Shown here: one piece after another, positions 6,668 through 13,336 of the stretch
Layout of the letters: every line of letters starts with the position of its first letter
How positions within the stretch are numbered: the stretch's first letter is position 1
Assembly: GCA_014804225.1 (NCBI GenBank)
Contig: JAAVAF010000136.1
Location: forward strand, 1 to 14,222
Direction of reading: 5' to 3'
DNA length: 14,222 bases
From: Lachnospiraceae bacterium
GTDB taxonomy: Bacteria; Bacillota; Clostridia; Lachnospirales; Lachnospiraceae
Made by a program: the position numbers and the translations under genes
The notes under the pieces: model-generated
Database searches by the model: none
What the model saw: the letters and a program-made list of their open reading frames with translations, nothing else
Told to the model about the DNA's origin: nothing

Positions 6668-6763
6668 TTTTTATCCTATAGGAAATTTGCGCCAGTGTAA
6701 ATCATTTAGGGAGAATGCGTAGCATTCTCTTAATGCGTGTGCGCTGGCACACGCTATTTTTAT
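6668..6763 (-). repeat. Modular double-hairpin repeat, copy 3 (inverted)
   Basis: On the minus strand this reads like copies 1 and 2: ATAAAAA, hairpin 1 (GCGTGTGC, loop CAGC, GCACACGC), hairpin 2 (GAGAATGC, loop TAC, GCATTCTC), tail TAAATGATTTACACTGG and TTTCCTATAGGATAAAAA. On the plus strand the hairpins are at 6711-6729 and 6735-6754. It lies more than 2.7 kb from the other copies and points the other way. Its final AT is also the first two bases of the ATG at 6762. Confidence 0.8.
6735..6761 (+). terminator. Candidate intrinsic terminator inside repeat copy 3
   Basis: A GC-rich 8-base stem GCGTGTGC/GCACACGC (loop GCTG) followed by TATTTTTA on the plus strand. It would stop transcripts from the efflux cluster or from the promoter at 6491, just before the orphan gene. 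It is the same hairpin 1 plus T tract that gives a minus-strand terminator in copy 1. Confidence 0.55.
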
Positions 6764-7607
6764 GAAAAAAGAGGGTTATCATACGAATGGAAAGGTCAGG
6801 TTGTTCATAAAAGAAATGACATTGTTAGAAAAATATCAAAGATTTCTCGTAAATAATACCAAACCGGGAATTGAGCCCAAATCGCTGGATCTTTCAGCGG
6901 AGGGCTGGAAATTGTTGATTAGAGAAAATCTTACACCACTCATTGAAGAAAAATTGCAAATGAAGCAAATCGATGACTATATTTGGGCGTCGGAATATGC
7001 AGACGGAAGAAGAAAAGTTCTCTCTCTTTTTAAAATAAATGATGCGTATGCAACCTTTCGATGGGGCTGGAATTTTGATTTTGTGCCAAGGATCACGCCG
7101 GGAAATCGGATTGTCTGGGCAAGAACGGATAAGTCTGTGTATACACATATTTTTGAGCTTTCGGAGGACTTTTCGGGTTATGCTGTGCCAAAGAAAGAGC
7201 AAAAGAATCATACTTTTAAATCACTTTTCGTAGTGAGAAACAAAAAGCAAAGCGCAAGAGATATGACAATTATATCAAGATATTGGATTGACATCAAAAA
7301 TCTTGAAAAAGGGTTGAAAGAAAGAATAAAACAGCACAAATCAGTCTTTCTTCACCTACTGCCGCTCATTATGGAATATTATGAAGCAACAGCGACCTAT
7401 GAAGAAATCCTGATCAGGATTGAACAGGATATGCAGATCAATTACTATCGTTTGATAAACAGTGATAGCATGATTGTGTATCCTTTTATTGAAAAACGTA
7501 TGGGAATGCAGGAAAAAGCACGGTGCGATTTTGAGGCGCTTCCGTTTGCTGATGAGAAGATAAAAGCCAAAATTTTTGATATTTTTAACCGCTTAGGAGA
7601 AGATTGA
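6762..7607 (+). CDS. Hypothetical protein, orphan, function unknown
   Basis: A soluble protein of up to 281 residues with no signal peptide, membrane helix or motif I can name. Visible features are a helical N-terminus (MTLLEKYQRFLVNN), an aromatic strand-rich centre (FRWGWNFDFVP, about 95-105; DKSVYTHIFELSEDF) and a basic helical C-terminal half (about 175-281). The start is unsettled. ATG 6762 has no ribosome site and lies in the end of a repeat hairpin. TTG 6801 has GGAAAGG (6789-6795) with a 5-base spacer. ATG 6816 gives a natural-looking N-terminus but has no site. I give the longest form as an outer bound and favour 6801 or 6816. The structured leader and a terminator-like hairpin lie directly upstream, so expression may be attenuated. 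The gene is AT-rich compared with the efflux cluster, which suggests an accessory gene. It stands alone, not in an operon. Confidence 0.72.
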   Translation: MKKEGYHTNGKVRLFIKEMTLLEKYQRFLVNNTKPGIEPKSLDLSAEGWKLLIRENLTPLIEEKLQMKQIDDYIWASEYADGRRKVLSLFKINDAYATFRWGWNFDFVPRITPGNRIVWARTDKSVYTHIFELSEDFSGYAVPKKEQKNHTFKSLFVVRNKKQSARDMTIISRYWIDIKNLEKGLKERIKQHKSVFLHLLPLIMEYYEATATYEEILIRIEQDMQINYYRLINSDSMIVYPFIEKRMGMQEKARCDFEALPFADEKIKAKIFDIFNRLGED

Positions 7608-7694
7608 TCGTGTGTTTTGGAATAATTAACAAAGCTTGTTTGTCATAATCATAATGTAAAGTTGTTTTATATTAAAATGTGTATAACTGAAAAA

Positions 7695-7711
7695 GTCCAT
7701 AGGACATTTTG
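7695..7711 (+). terminator. Possible weak terminator after the orphan gene
   Basis: A short GTCC/GGAC stem with an ATA loop, preceded by AAAA and followed by ATTTTG. The stem has only four GC-rich pairs, so this is weak. No better signal is seen between 7608 and 7756, which is otherwise AT-rich DNA without a recognisable feature. Confidence 0.25.
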
Positions 7712-7756
7712 TGGATAAAATTATAAAAAATATCTCTCAAATGTCAAAAATCGTAC

Positions 7757-7785
7757 TTGTTTTCATAAATTACAAATGATATAAT
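7757..7785 (+). promoter_or_regulatory. Promoter for the Rpn nuclease gene
   Basis: A consensus TATAAT (7780-7785), a 17-base spacer and a weak TTGTTT (7757-7762). It would start an RNA near 7792 with a leader of about 200 bases before the ATG at 7996. It is the only good -10 box in the 388-base gap. Confidence 0.55.
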
Positions 7786-7802
7786 CTGCACGAAAGCAAT
7801 GA

Positions 7803-7920
7803 GCAGTGCCAAAATATGATTTGGCAAATCGGCTGCTTGCAGACGAATTTGTTAAATCATATTTTGATAGGGCGAAGCCCGTGAATTGGGAAAATCAAAG
7901 ATTTTCCCAATTTGCACTGC
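7803..7920 (+). ncRNA. Four-way-junction-like structured leader before rpn
   Basis: Outer stem P1 GCAGTGC/GCACTGC (7803-7809 with 7914-7920) encloses three hairpins. P2 is 20 pairs including two G-T (7810-7829 with 7847-7866), capped by a small CTG/CAG stem. P3 is GGGC-GAA-GCCC (7870-7880). P4 is 13 perfect pairs with an AAA loop (7884-7896 with 7900-7912). Linkers are only 0, 3, 3 and 1 bases. It starts about 11 bases after the predicted transcription start. The 75 bases from 7921 to the ATG are A-rich and appear unpaired. No known riboswitch or ribozyme core was recognised. It could equally be a DNA cruciform. Confidence 0.55.
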
Positions 7921-7995
7921 GGATATCAAATATTCATATATTCAAATCTTAACATCTAAAAAATCAATTCAATTCACAAAAGAAAGGACTATTCA

Positions 7996-8895
7996 ATGAA
8001 CAACACTCAAGAAAACACATTTCAAAACGCTACCGGTAAAATCGATTACACACTTATGAACGACTACATGTTCCGAGCCGTCCTACAGGAAAACAAAAAA
8101 GTTTTAAAAGGACTAATCTGTTCCTTACTTCATCTGCCTCCCGAAAAAATCAAATCTACGGTTATTTTAAATCCGATTGAACTTGGTAAAGGATATGATA
8201 GCAAAACCTTCGTTCGTGATGTCAAAGTCTTACTCAACGATGAAACAATCATAAATCTCGAAATGCAGGTCGCAAAACAGGATTTTTGGACGAATCGTTC
8301 CCTATCCTATCTTTGCAGTATCTTCCAAAACCTTGAAAGCGGTGATGATTATTCAAAAGTTAAGCCCGCCTATCACATCGGCATTCTAGATTTCTCTCCA
8401 TTTCCCGATTACCCTGAATTTTATGCAACAAACAAAATGATGAACATCAAAAAGCATTATATTTATAATGACAACTTTACTCTAAATGTGCTAGACTTAA
8501 ATCAGATAGAACTTGCAACCGAAGAGGATAAAGCCTATAAAATTGACTATTGGGCGAAGCTCTTCAAAGCAAAAACATGGGAGGATATAAAGATGTTGGC
8601 ACAAAATGATAATGTTTTTGAAGAGGCTTGTGAAACCGTTTATAAAATGAATCAAAATGATGAAGTTCGGTATTTGTGCGAGATGCGCGAAGAGGGAGAA
8701 CGCATTCTGCGAACCTATCAAAATATGCTTAAGAGAAGGGATGCTGCGCTTGCAGAGAAAGATACTGCACTCGCAGAAAAGGATGTGGCATTAGCGGAGA
8801 GTGCGATTGCGCTTGCAGAGAAAGATGCGGCACTAAAGGAAAGCGCTGCTACGATTGCTGCACTTCAAGCCCAAATAAAAGCGTTGCAACAGTAA
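7996..8895 (+). CDS. Rpn family recombination-promoting nuclease / PD-(D/E)XK nuclease-family putative transposase
   Basis: A 299-residue member of the Rpn/PD-(D/E)XK family, known for Mg-dependent DNA cleavage and RecA-independent recombination; some members act in phage defence. The N-terminus has the family hallmark DYTLMNDYMFRAVL (17-30). The nuclease core has Asp75 (FVRDVKV) and the Glu89-x-Gln91 motif (INLEMQ), so the active site appears intact. A middle helical part follows (KIDYWAKLFKAKTWEDIKML, about 181-200), then five 7-residue ALAEKD-type repeats (about 250-284) that predict a coiled coil. The ATG has AGAAAGGA (7981-7988) with a 7-base spacer. The gene stands alone behind its own promoter and a structured leader. 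An in-frame ATG at codon 200 has a near-ideal ribosome site and may give a second product. AT-rich composition and lack of partners fit a mobile or accessory gene. No inverted repeats flank it as an IS would have. Confidence 0.9.
   Translation: MNNTQENTFQNATGKIDYTLMNDYMFRAVLQENKKVLKGLICSLLHLPPEKIKSTVILNPIELGKGYDSKTFVRDVKVLLNDETIINLEMQVAKQDFWTNRSLSYLCSIFQNLESGDDYSKVKPAYHIGILDFSPFPDYPEFYATNKMMNIKKHYIYNDNFTLNVLDLNQIELATEEDKAYKIDYWAKLFKAKTWEDIKMLAQNDNVFEEACETVYKMNQNDEVRYLCEMREEGERILRTYQNMLKRRDAALAEKDTALAEKDVALAESAIALAEKDAALKESAATIAALQAQIKALQQ
8593..8895 (+). CDS. Candidate internal RpnS-like small protein (in-frame, within rpn)
   Basis: Inside the rpn gene, GGGAGGA (8579-8585) stands 7 bases before an in-frame ATG at 8593. 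Translation from here would give a 100-residue protein identical to residues 200-299, with the C-terminal helical part and coiled coil but no nuclease core. In E. coli, rpn genes are reported to encode such in-frame C-terminal proteins (RpnS), which inhibit the full-length toxic nuclease. The position and size here fit that model. The caution is that the GGGAGGA arises from the codons for a Trp-Glu-Asp motif, which may be kept for protein reasons alone. Confidence 0.42.
   Translation: MLAQNDNVFEEACETVYKMNQNDEVRYLCEMREEGERILRTYQNMLKRRDAALAEKDTALAEKDVALAESAIALAEKDAALKESAATIAALQAQIKALQQ
8743..8847 (+). repeat. Coding 21-base tandem repeats (ALAEKD heptads)
   Basis: Five 21-base units encode AALAEKD, TALAEKD, VALAESA, IALAEKD and AALKESA. 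The 18-base string GCGCTTGCAGAGAAAGAT recurs exactly at 8746-8763 and 8809-8826, three units apart. The seven-residue period fits a coiled coil for oligomerisation. Such tracts often vary in copy number. Confidence 0.85.
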
Positions 8896-8957
8896 GTTAA
8901 TAAACTAAAATTCGAATACTAAAGCAAATATTGTGCAGATTATAGAATCAAGAAATC

Positions 8958-8985
8958 TTTTCAAAGAAACGTGAAATGATATATT
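8958..8985 (+). promoter_or_regulatory. Possible promoter for the VOC gene
   Basis: TTTTCA (8958-8963, 4 of 6), a 16-base spacer and TATATT (8980-8985, 5 of 6), 50 bases before the ATG at 9035. In AT-rich DNA such matches arise by chance, so this is tentative. No terminator is visible between rpn and this point. Confidence 0.3.
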
Positions 8986-9034
8986 TTTGCGATGACGGAA
9001 ATATGCTATTTTTATCAAAGGAAGAAAAATTATT

Positions 9035-9466
9035 ATGATACTTGGAACAACCTACATTTTTGTAAGTGATATAAAGAAATCCATAGATTTTTACAAAAAA
9101 TTGCTGAACGAGGACCCCATAAAAGCAAATGACGACAGATGGGTGCAGTTCCCCAATAAAATTGCATTATATAACAAAGCATATGATGCCAAGATAATAG
9201 GCAAAGAGCCAAGCGAAAGATTTAATCAAGCTTACATTGACGATTTCTACAAGGATACAGGCGCGCCGAAAAATAATCTTGTTGTCTTTAACTTTGAAGT
9301 AGATGATCTAAAAAACGAGTATGAACGCGTAAAGGCATTAAACATAGGGGAAGTGTCGGAGTTAATGTATGTCAATGTGCATATGCCATATTGGTATTTT
9401 AATGTTATTGATCCTGACGGAAACACCCTTGAAATAACAGGAAAATATGACGTACAAGAAACGTAG
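9035..9466 (+). CDS. VOC family (glyoxalase/bleomycin-resistance-like) protein
   Basis: A 143-residue single-domain VOC protein of the usual size for a dimer-forming member. The first beta-alpha-beta module is GTTYIFVSDIKKSIDFYKKL (4-23) followed by WVQFPNKIALYN. The second module has VVFNFEVDDLKNEYERVKAL and ends YWYFNVIDPDGNTLEITG (117-134), the family's C-terminal signature with the last metal-ligand Glu. The first canonical His ligand is not obvious (IFV replaces the usual H-x-x-L), so metal binding may be incomplete. The fold serves lyases, dioxygenases and drug-binding proteins, and the function cannot be chosen here. AAAGGAAG (9017-9024) precedes the ATG by 10 bases. It appears to be an independent gene between rpn and the ABC exporter. 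A resistance role would suit that exporter but is speculation. Confidence 0.85.
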   Translation: MILGTTYIFVSDIKKSIDFYKKLLNEDPIKANDDRWVQFPNKIALYNKAYDAKIIGKEPSERFNQAYIDDFYKDTGAPKNNLVVFNFEVDDLKNEYERVKALNIGEVSELMYVNVHMPYWYFNVIDPDGNTLEITGKYDVQET

Positions 9467-9509
9467 AAAGGTGTCGAAAATAAAGTCATATGATCTGCCG
9501 GAAGATAAG

Positions 9510-9538
9510 TTGTATTTTGCTAGTAATTTGTGTATACT
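9510..9538 (+). promoter_or_regulatory. Possible promoter upstream of the ABC exporter operon (distal)
   Basis: TTGTAT (9510-9515), a 17-base spacer and TATACT (9533-9538, 5 of 6). It would give a leader of about 245 bases before the ATG at 9790. Confidence 0.35.
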
Positions 9539-9656
9539 AAAAAATATTCGAATAGTAAATAAGTTACGAACTAACGCATTGTCAATGTTTGCAAAATGCG
9601 ACTGGAGAAGCATTTTTCGCTTGAAACCATATAATTTGCAAATAAAAGATTATTAT

Positions 9657-9684
9657 TTGCCGGTCAATTTGCATAAAATATTAT
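9657..9684 (+). promoter_or_regulatory. Possible promoter upstream of the ABC exporter operon (proximal)
   Basis: TTGCCG (9657-9662, 4 of 6), a 16-base spacer and TATTAT (9679-9684, 5 of 6), about 100 bases before the ATG at 9790. The closer distance makes it slightly more attractive than the distal candidate, but both are AT-rich matches. Confidence 0.35.
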
Positions 9685-9789
9685 TAGAACCTTTTACCCG
9701 AATTCTGCATATGGGAATGCTATAGGAATAATCTAGTGGACAAGACACGATATACATATGAAATACTGAATTGAAAATGGAGGATTCTC

Positions 9790-11550
9790 ATGAAAAGTCT
9801 GTTAAAGTACATAAAAGATTACAAAAAGGAAAGTATCCTCGCCCCTTTATTTAAAATGCTCGAGGCGTCCTTTGAGCTGATGGTACCGCTTGTCATGGCA
9901 TCCATTATTGACCGCGGTATCGCAGACAATGATACGCCGCACATTATAAAAATGGGATTAATCCTTGTACTTTTAGCGGCAGTCGGATTAATCAGTGCAG
10001 TCACAGCACAGTATTTCAGTGCAAAGGCGGCAGTCGGATTTGCGACAAAGCTTCGGTCTGCATTGTTTTCGCATATTCAAAGCCTGTCCTACACAGAGCT
10101 TGATACTATCGGTACAAATACGCTTATCACGCGTATGACAAGCGACGTAAACCAGCTTCAAAATGGCGTAAACCTCACACTTCGATTATTACTACGTTCT
10201 CCATTTATAGTATTCGGCGCAATGATTATGGCGTTCACCGTAGACGTAAAAGCCGCGCTTATTTTCGTTGTGGCTATTCCGTTGCTTTCTATCGTTGTAT
10301 TCGGCATTATGATTGTCAGCATGCCGCTCTACAAAAAAGTACAGGCAGCATTGGACAAAATACTTGGCAGAACACGTGAAAATCTTGCGGGCGCACGCGT
10401 AATCAGGGCATTCTGTAACGAAGAATCGGAAATCGCCGAGTTCGAGCAGGAAAACGAACTACTCCTAAATACACAAGTATTCGTGGGAAAAATATCGGCG
10501 GCAATGAACCCCGTCACATATATCATTGTAAACATCGCGCTTGTAGTCCTTTTATGGACAGGCGCAATCCGCGTAGACAACGGAATTATCACACAGGGCG
10601 AGGTAGTCGCTCTCGTAAACTATATGTCGCAAATTCTCGTTGAGCTTGTAAAAATGGCAAACCTCATTATCCAGCTTACGAAAGCGCTTGCCTGTGCAAA
10701 GCGTGTGGAAAGCATTTTTGCTAAAACGTCAAGTATGCGTGACGGTACCTTGGGAAAAGATGACACAAGTGTCATAAATGGCGAAAACGCAGAAAAGAAT
10801 GCGGCAATTATCTTTGATCATGTAAGCCTTACGTACAGCGGAGGCGGTGATGAATCGCTTACGGATATCGACTTTACCGTGCAAAAGGGCGAAACCATCG
10901 GCATCATTGGCGGTACAGGCTCTGGAAAAACTTCTGTGGTAAATCTTATTCCACGCTTTTATGACGCGACAAAAGGGCGCGTGATGATAGACGGCTTTAA
11001 TGTGAAAGACTACGAGATTTCCGCGCTGCGTGAAAAAGTCGGTATCGTACCGCAAAAGGCAGTCTTATTCAAGGGAACAATAAAGGAAAATCTTCTGTGG
11101 GGAAATGAAAATGCCACAACAGAGGACTTAGAGAAAGCACTCGAAATTTCACAAGCAAAAGAATTTGTGGATACAAAAGAAGGCAGATTAGACTTCCCGA
11201 TAGCACAAGGCGGAAAGAATCTTTCAGGCGGACAAAAGCAACGTTTAACAATCGCGCGTGCCATTGTAAAAAATCCGCAGATATTAATTTTAGATGACAG
11301 CGCCTCGGCGCTTGACTTTGCCACAGACGCAAAATTAAGACAGGCAATCAAAGGAATGAAAAGTGACATAAGCGTCATAATCGTTTCGCAGCGTGCCTCT
11401 TCCATACAGTACGCAGATAAGATTATCGTGATGGACGACGGAAAGATGGCGGGTATCGGCACACACGATCAGTTGCTTGCGGAAAACGAAATTTATCAGG
11501 AAATATACTACTCTCAATTTCCAAAAGAGAAAAACGAAAATATTTCGTAG
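9790..11550 (+). CDS. Heterodimeric ABC exporter subunit with degenerate ATPase site (TM287/BmrC-like)
   Basis: A 586-residue half-transporter: an exporter-type membrane domain (about 1-310, six helices) fused to an ATPase domain (about 340-575). Motifs are Walker A GGTGSGKT (374-381), signature LSGGQ (478-482) and Walker B ILILD with Asp503 where the catalytic Glu belongs. Gln534 (VSQR) replaces the switch His. The Glu-to-Asp and His-to-Gln pair is the mark of the degenerate subunit of heterodimers such as TM287/288, BmrCD and LmrCD. Its intact LSGGQ should complete the active site of the partner. These pumps export drugs, lipids or peptides from the cytoplasm. The ATG has GGAGGA about 6 bases upstream. 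The partner gene follows after 21 bases, so the two form an operon. No regulator gene (MarR or GntR types are common with such pairs) is visible upstream. Confidence 0.95.
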   Translation: MKSLLKYIKDYKKESILAPLFKMLEASFELMVPLVMASIIDRGIADNDTPHIIKMGLILVLLAAVGLISAVTAQYFSAKAAVGFATKLRSALFSHIQSLSYTELDTIGTNTLITRMTSDVNQLQNGVNLTLRLLLRSPFIVFGAMIMAFTVDVKAALIFVVAIPLLSIVVFGIMIVSMPLYKKVQAALDKILGRTRENLAGARVIRAFCNEESEIAEFEQENELLLNTQVFVGKISAAMNPVTYIIVNIALVVLLWTGAIRVDNGIITQGEVVALVNYMSQILVELVKMANLIIQLTKALACAKRVESIFAKTSSMRDGTLGKDDTSVINGENAEKNAAIIFDHVSLTYSGGGDESLTDIDFTVQKGETIGIIGGTGSGKTSVVNLIPRFYDATKGRVMIDGFNVKDYEISALREKVGIVPQKAVLFKGTIKENLLWGNENATTEDLEKALEISQAKEFVDTKEGRLDFPIAQGGKNLSGGQKQRLTIARAIVKNPQILILDDSASALDFATDAKLRQAIKGMKSDISVIIVSQRASSIQYADKIIVMDDGKMAGIGTHDQLLAENEIYQEIYYSQFPKEKNENIS

Positions 11551-11571
11551 AAAGGAGCACTGTTTACAGGC

Positions 11572-13317
11572 ATGAAAAACCAAAATAAAGGAATTCTAAA
11601 AAAGGTACTGAACCATATCGGAAAATACAAATTTTTCCTGTTGTGTTCCATAGTATTAGCTGCGATTTCCGTCATACTTACATTATATATACCAATTCTA
11701 ACAGGTAGGGCAGTTGACTGCATCTTGGGAGCGGGAGCAGTAGATTTTGCCGGACTTTTGGAAATCCTAAAGGAAATGGCAGTCATCATTATTCTCACCG
11801 CAGTCGTGCAGTGGGTTATGAACGCCTGCAACAACAAAATTGCCTATCAGGTCGTTCGCGATGTACGTGACGAAGCGTTTAAAAAACTCGAAATTTTACC
11901 ACTCAAATATATCGACGGACATTCACACGGCGATATTGTAAGCCGTATTATAGCAGATGTGGATCAGTTTTCGGACGGTCTTCTTATGGGATTTACACAG
12001 CTTTTTACAGGCGTTGTCACCATTATAGGCACACTGCTCTTTATGCTTTCCATCAATGTTTCGACGACAATCGTCGTGGTAATTCTGACACCACTGTCAT
12101 TTTTTATCGCGGGCTTTATCGCAAAGCGTACCTTTAATATGTCAAAGCTTCAATCGGAAACAAGAGGCGAGCAAACCGCGCTGATCGACGAAATGATTGG
12201 AAACGAAAAAGTCGTAAAAGCATTCAGTCACGAGGACAAAGTGATTGAACAGTTTGATGAGATTAATCACAGGTTGGAAAAGGCGAGCGTAAAGGCAATT
12301 TTTTTCTCCTCACTGACCAATCCATGTACACGCTTTGTAAACAGTCTTGTCTATGCGGGCGTCGGAATTTTGGGCGCGTTTCTTGCTATCAAAGGACGCA
12401 TCAGTGTTGGACAGCTTACCAGCTTTTTAAGCTATGCAAATCAGTACACAAAACCTTTCAACGAAATTTCGGGCGTTGTGACAGAGCTTCAGACTGCGCT
12501 TGCCTGTGCGGGCAGAGTGTTTGAGTTTATCAAGGAAGAGCCTCAAATTCCCGATGCACAGGATGCGGCAGTTTTATCTGCACCAAAAGGGCAGATTACA
12601 ATGGAAAATGTCAGCTTTTCCTATAATCCTGAACAAAAACTGATTCGCAAATTCAACTTAGAGGTAAAGCCGGGACAGCGTGTAGCAATCGTAGGACCGA
12701 CCGGATGCGGAAAAACGACAGTCATAAATTTGCTGATGCGGTTCTATGATGTTAATAACGGAAGCATTAAAATTGACGGAACGGATATCAGAGATATGAC
12801 GAGAAAAAGTCTGCGCGACAGCTTCGGAATGGTATTACAGGAAACATGGCTGCATGCTGGCACAATCCGCGAAAATATCGTGATGGGCAAGCCCGACGCC
12901 ACAGATGAGGAAGTTGTGACAGCGGCAAAGGCGGCGCACGCCCATAGCTTTATCAAACGTCTGCCAAAGGGCTATGACACCGTGATTACCGAGGACGGCG
13001 GAAGCCTTTCACAGGGACAGAAACAGCTTTTGTGTATCACAAGAGTAATGCTTTGTCTGCCGCCAATGTTAATTTTGGACGAGGCAACGTCCTCTATCGA
13101 TACGCGTACGGAGATTCGGATCTCACAGGCATTTCACACCATGATGAAAGGGAGAACAAGCTTTATCGTGGCGCACCGTCTGTCAACGATCAGAGAGGCG
13201 GATATCATTCTTGTTATGAAGGACGGCAATATTATCGAGCAGGGTGATCACGAAACACTGCTGAAAAAGGAAAACGGTTTTTACGCGAACCTGTATGCAA
13301 GCCAGTTCAGCGCATAG
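11572..13317 (+). CDS. Heterodimeric ABC exporter subunit with catalytic ATPase site (TM288/BmrD-like)
   Basis: A 581-residue half-transporter, partner of the preceding gene. The membrane domain spans about 1-315 and contains the exporter coupling motif near ETRGEQTALIDEMIGNEKVV. The ATPase domain has Walker A GPTGCGKT (375-382), Walker B MLILDE with catalytic Glu504, and switch His535 (VAHRLSTI), all intact. The signature is LSQGQ (479-483) rather than LSGGQ, as in TM288. That places the defective signature opposite the defective Walker B of the partner, giving one working and one degenerate site per dimer. GGAG (11554-11557) is 14 bases before the ATG, farther than usual. No earlier ATG, GTG or TTG in frame fits better, so translation may rely on coupling to the upstream gene, which ends 21 bases before. 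No terminator is seen after it. Confidence 0.95.
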   Translation: MKNQNKGILKKVLNHIGKYKFFLLCSIVLAAISVILTLYIPILTGRAVDCILGAGAVDFAGLLEILKEMAVIIILTAVVQWVMNACNNKIAYQVVRDVRDEAFKKLEILPLKYIDGHSHGDIVSRIIADVDQFSDGLLMGFTQLFTGVVTIIGTLLFMLSINVSTTIVVVILTPLSFFIAGFIAKRTFNMSKLQSETRGEQTALIDEMIGNEKVVKAFSHEDKVIEQFDEINHRLEKASVKAIFFSSLTNPCTRFVNSLVYAGVGILGAFLAIKGRISVGQLTSFLSYANQYTKPFNEISGVVTELQTALACAGRVFEFIKEEPQIPDAQDAAVLSAPKGQITMENVSFSYNPEQKLIRKFNLEVKPGQRVAIVGPTGCGKTTVINLLMRFYDVNNGSIKIDGTDIRDMTRKSLRDSFGMVLQETWLHAGTIRENIVMGKPDATDEEVVTAAKAAHAHSFIKRLPKGYDTVITEDGGSLSQGQKQLLCITRVMLCLPPMLILDEATSSIDTRTEIRISQAFHTMMKGRTSFIVAHRLSTIREADIILVMKDGNIIEQGDHETLLKKENGFYANLYASQFSA

Positions 13318-13336
13318 CGTTGCATAACATTTAGTT

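Larger units (their letters stand above)
9467..9789 (+). other. Gap before the ABC exporter operon, no convincing gene
   Basis: 323 bases, very AT-rich from about 9520 on. An open frame from 9447 to 9725 would encode a basic 92-residue peptide. It overlaps the end of the VOC gene, has only a weak AGGA, and resembles no family I know, so I do not call it. Two promoter-like sites lie here and are listed separately. No terminator hairpin was seen. Confidence 0.5.

Noticed and set aside
7803..7920. Known riboswitch, ribozyme or retron RNA
   Set aside because: No recognisable ribozyme core or riboswitch signature, and no reverse transcriptase nearby. The structure is reported as unclassified.
7608..9034. 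Complete insertion sequence around the Rpn gene
   Set aside because: No terminal inverted repeats or target duplications were found flanking 7996-8895. The hairpins upstream have no downstream counterpart.
9447..9725. Open frame for a basic 92-residue peptide
   Set aside because: It overlaps the VOC gene end, has only a weak AGGA with a short spacer, very AT-rich codons and no family resemblance. Two promoter-like sites lie in it. It is more likely chance or a remnant.
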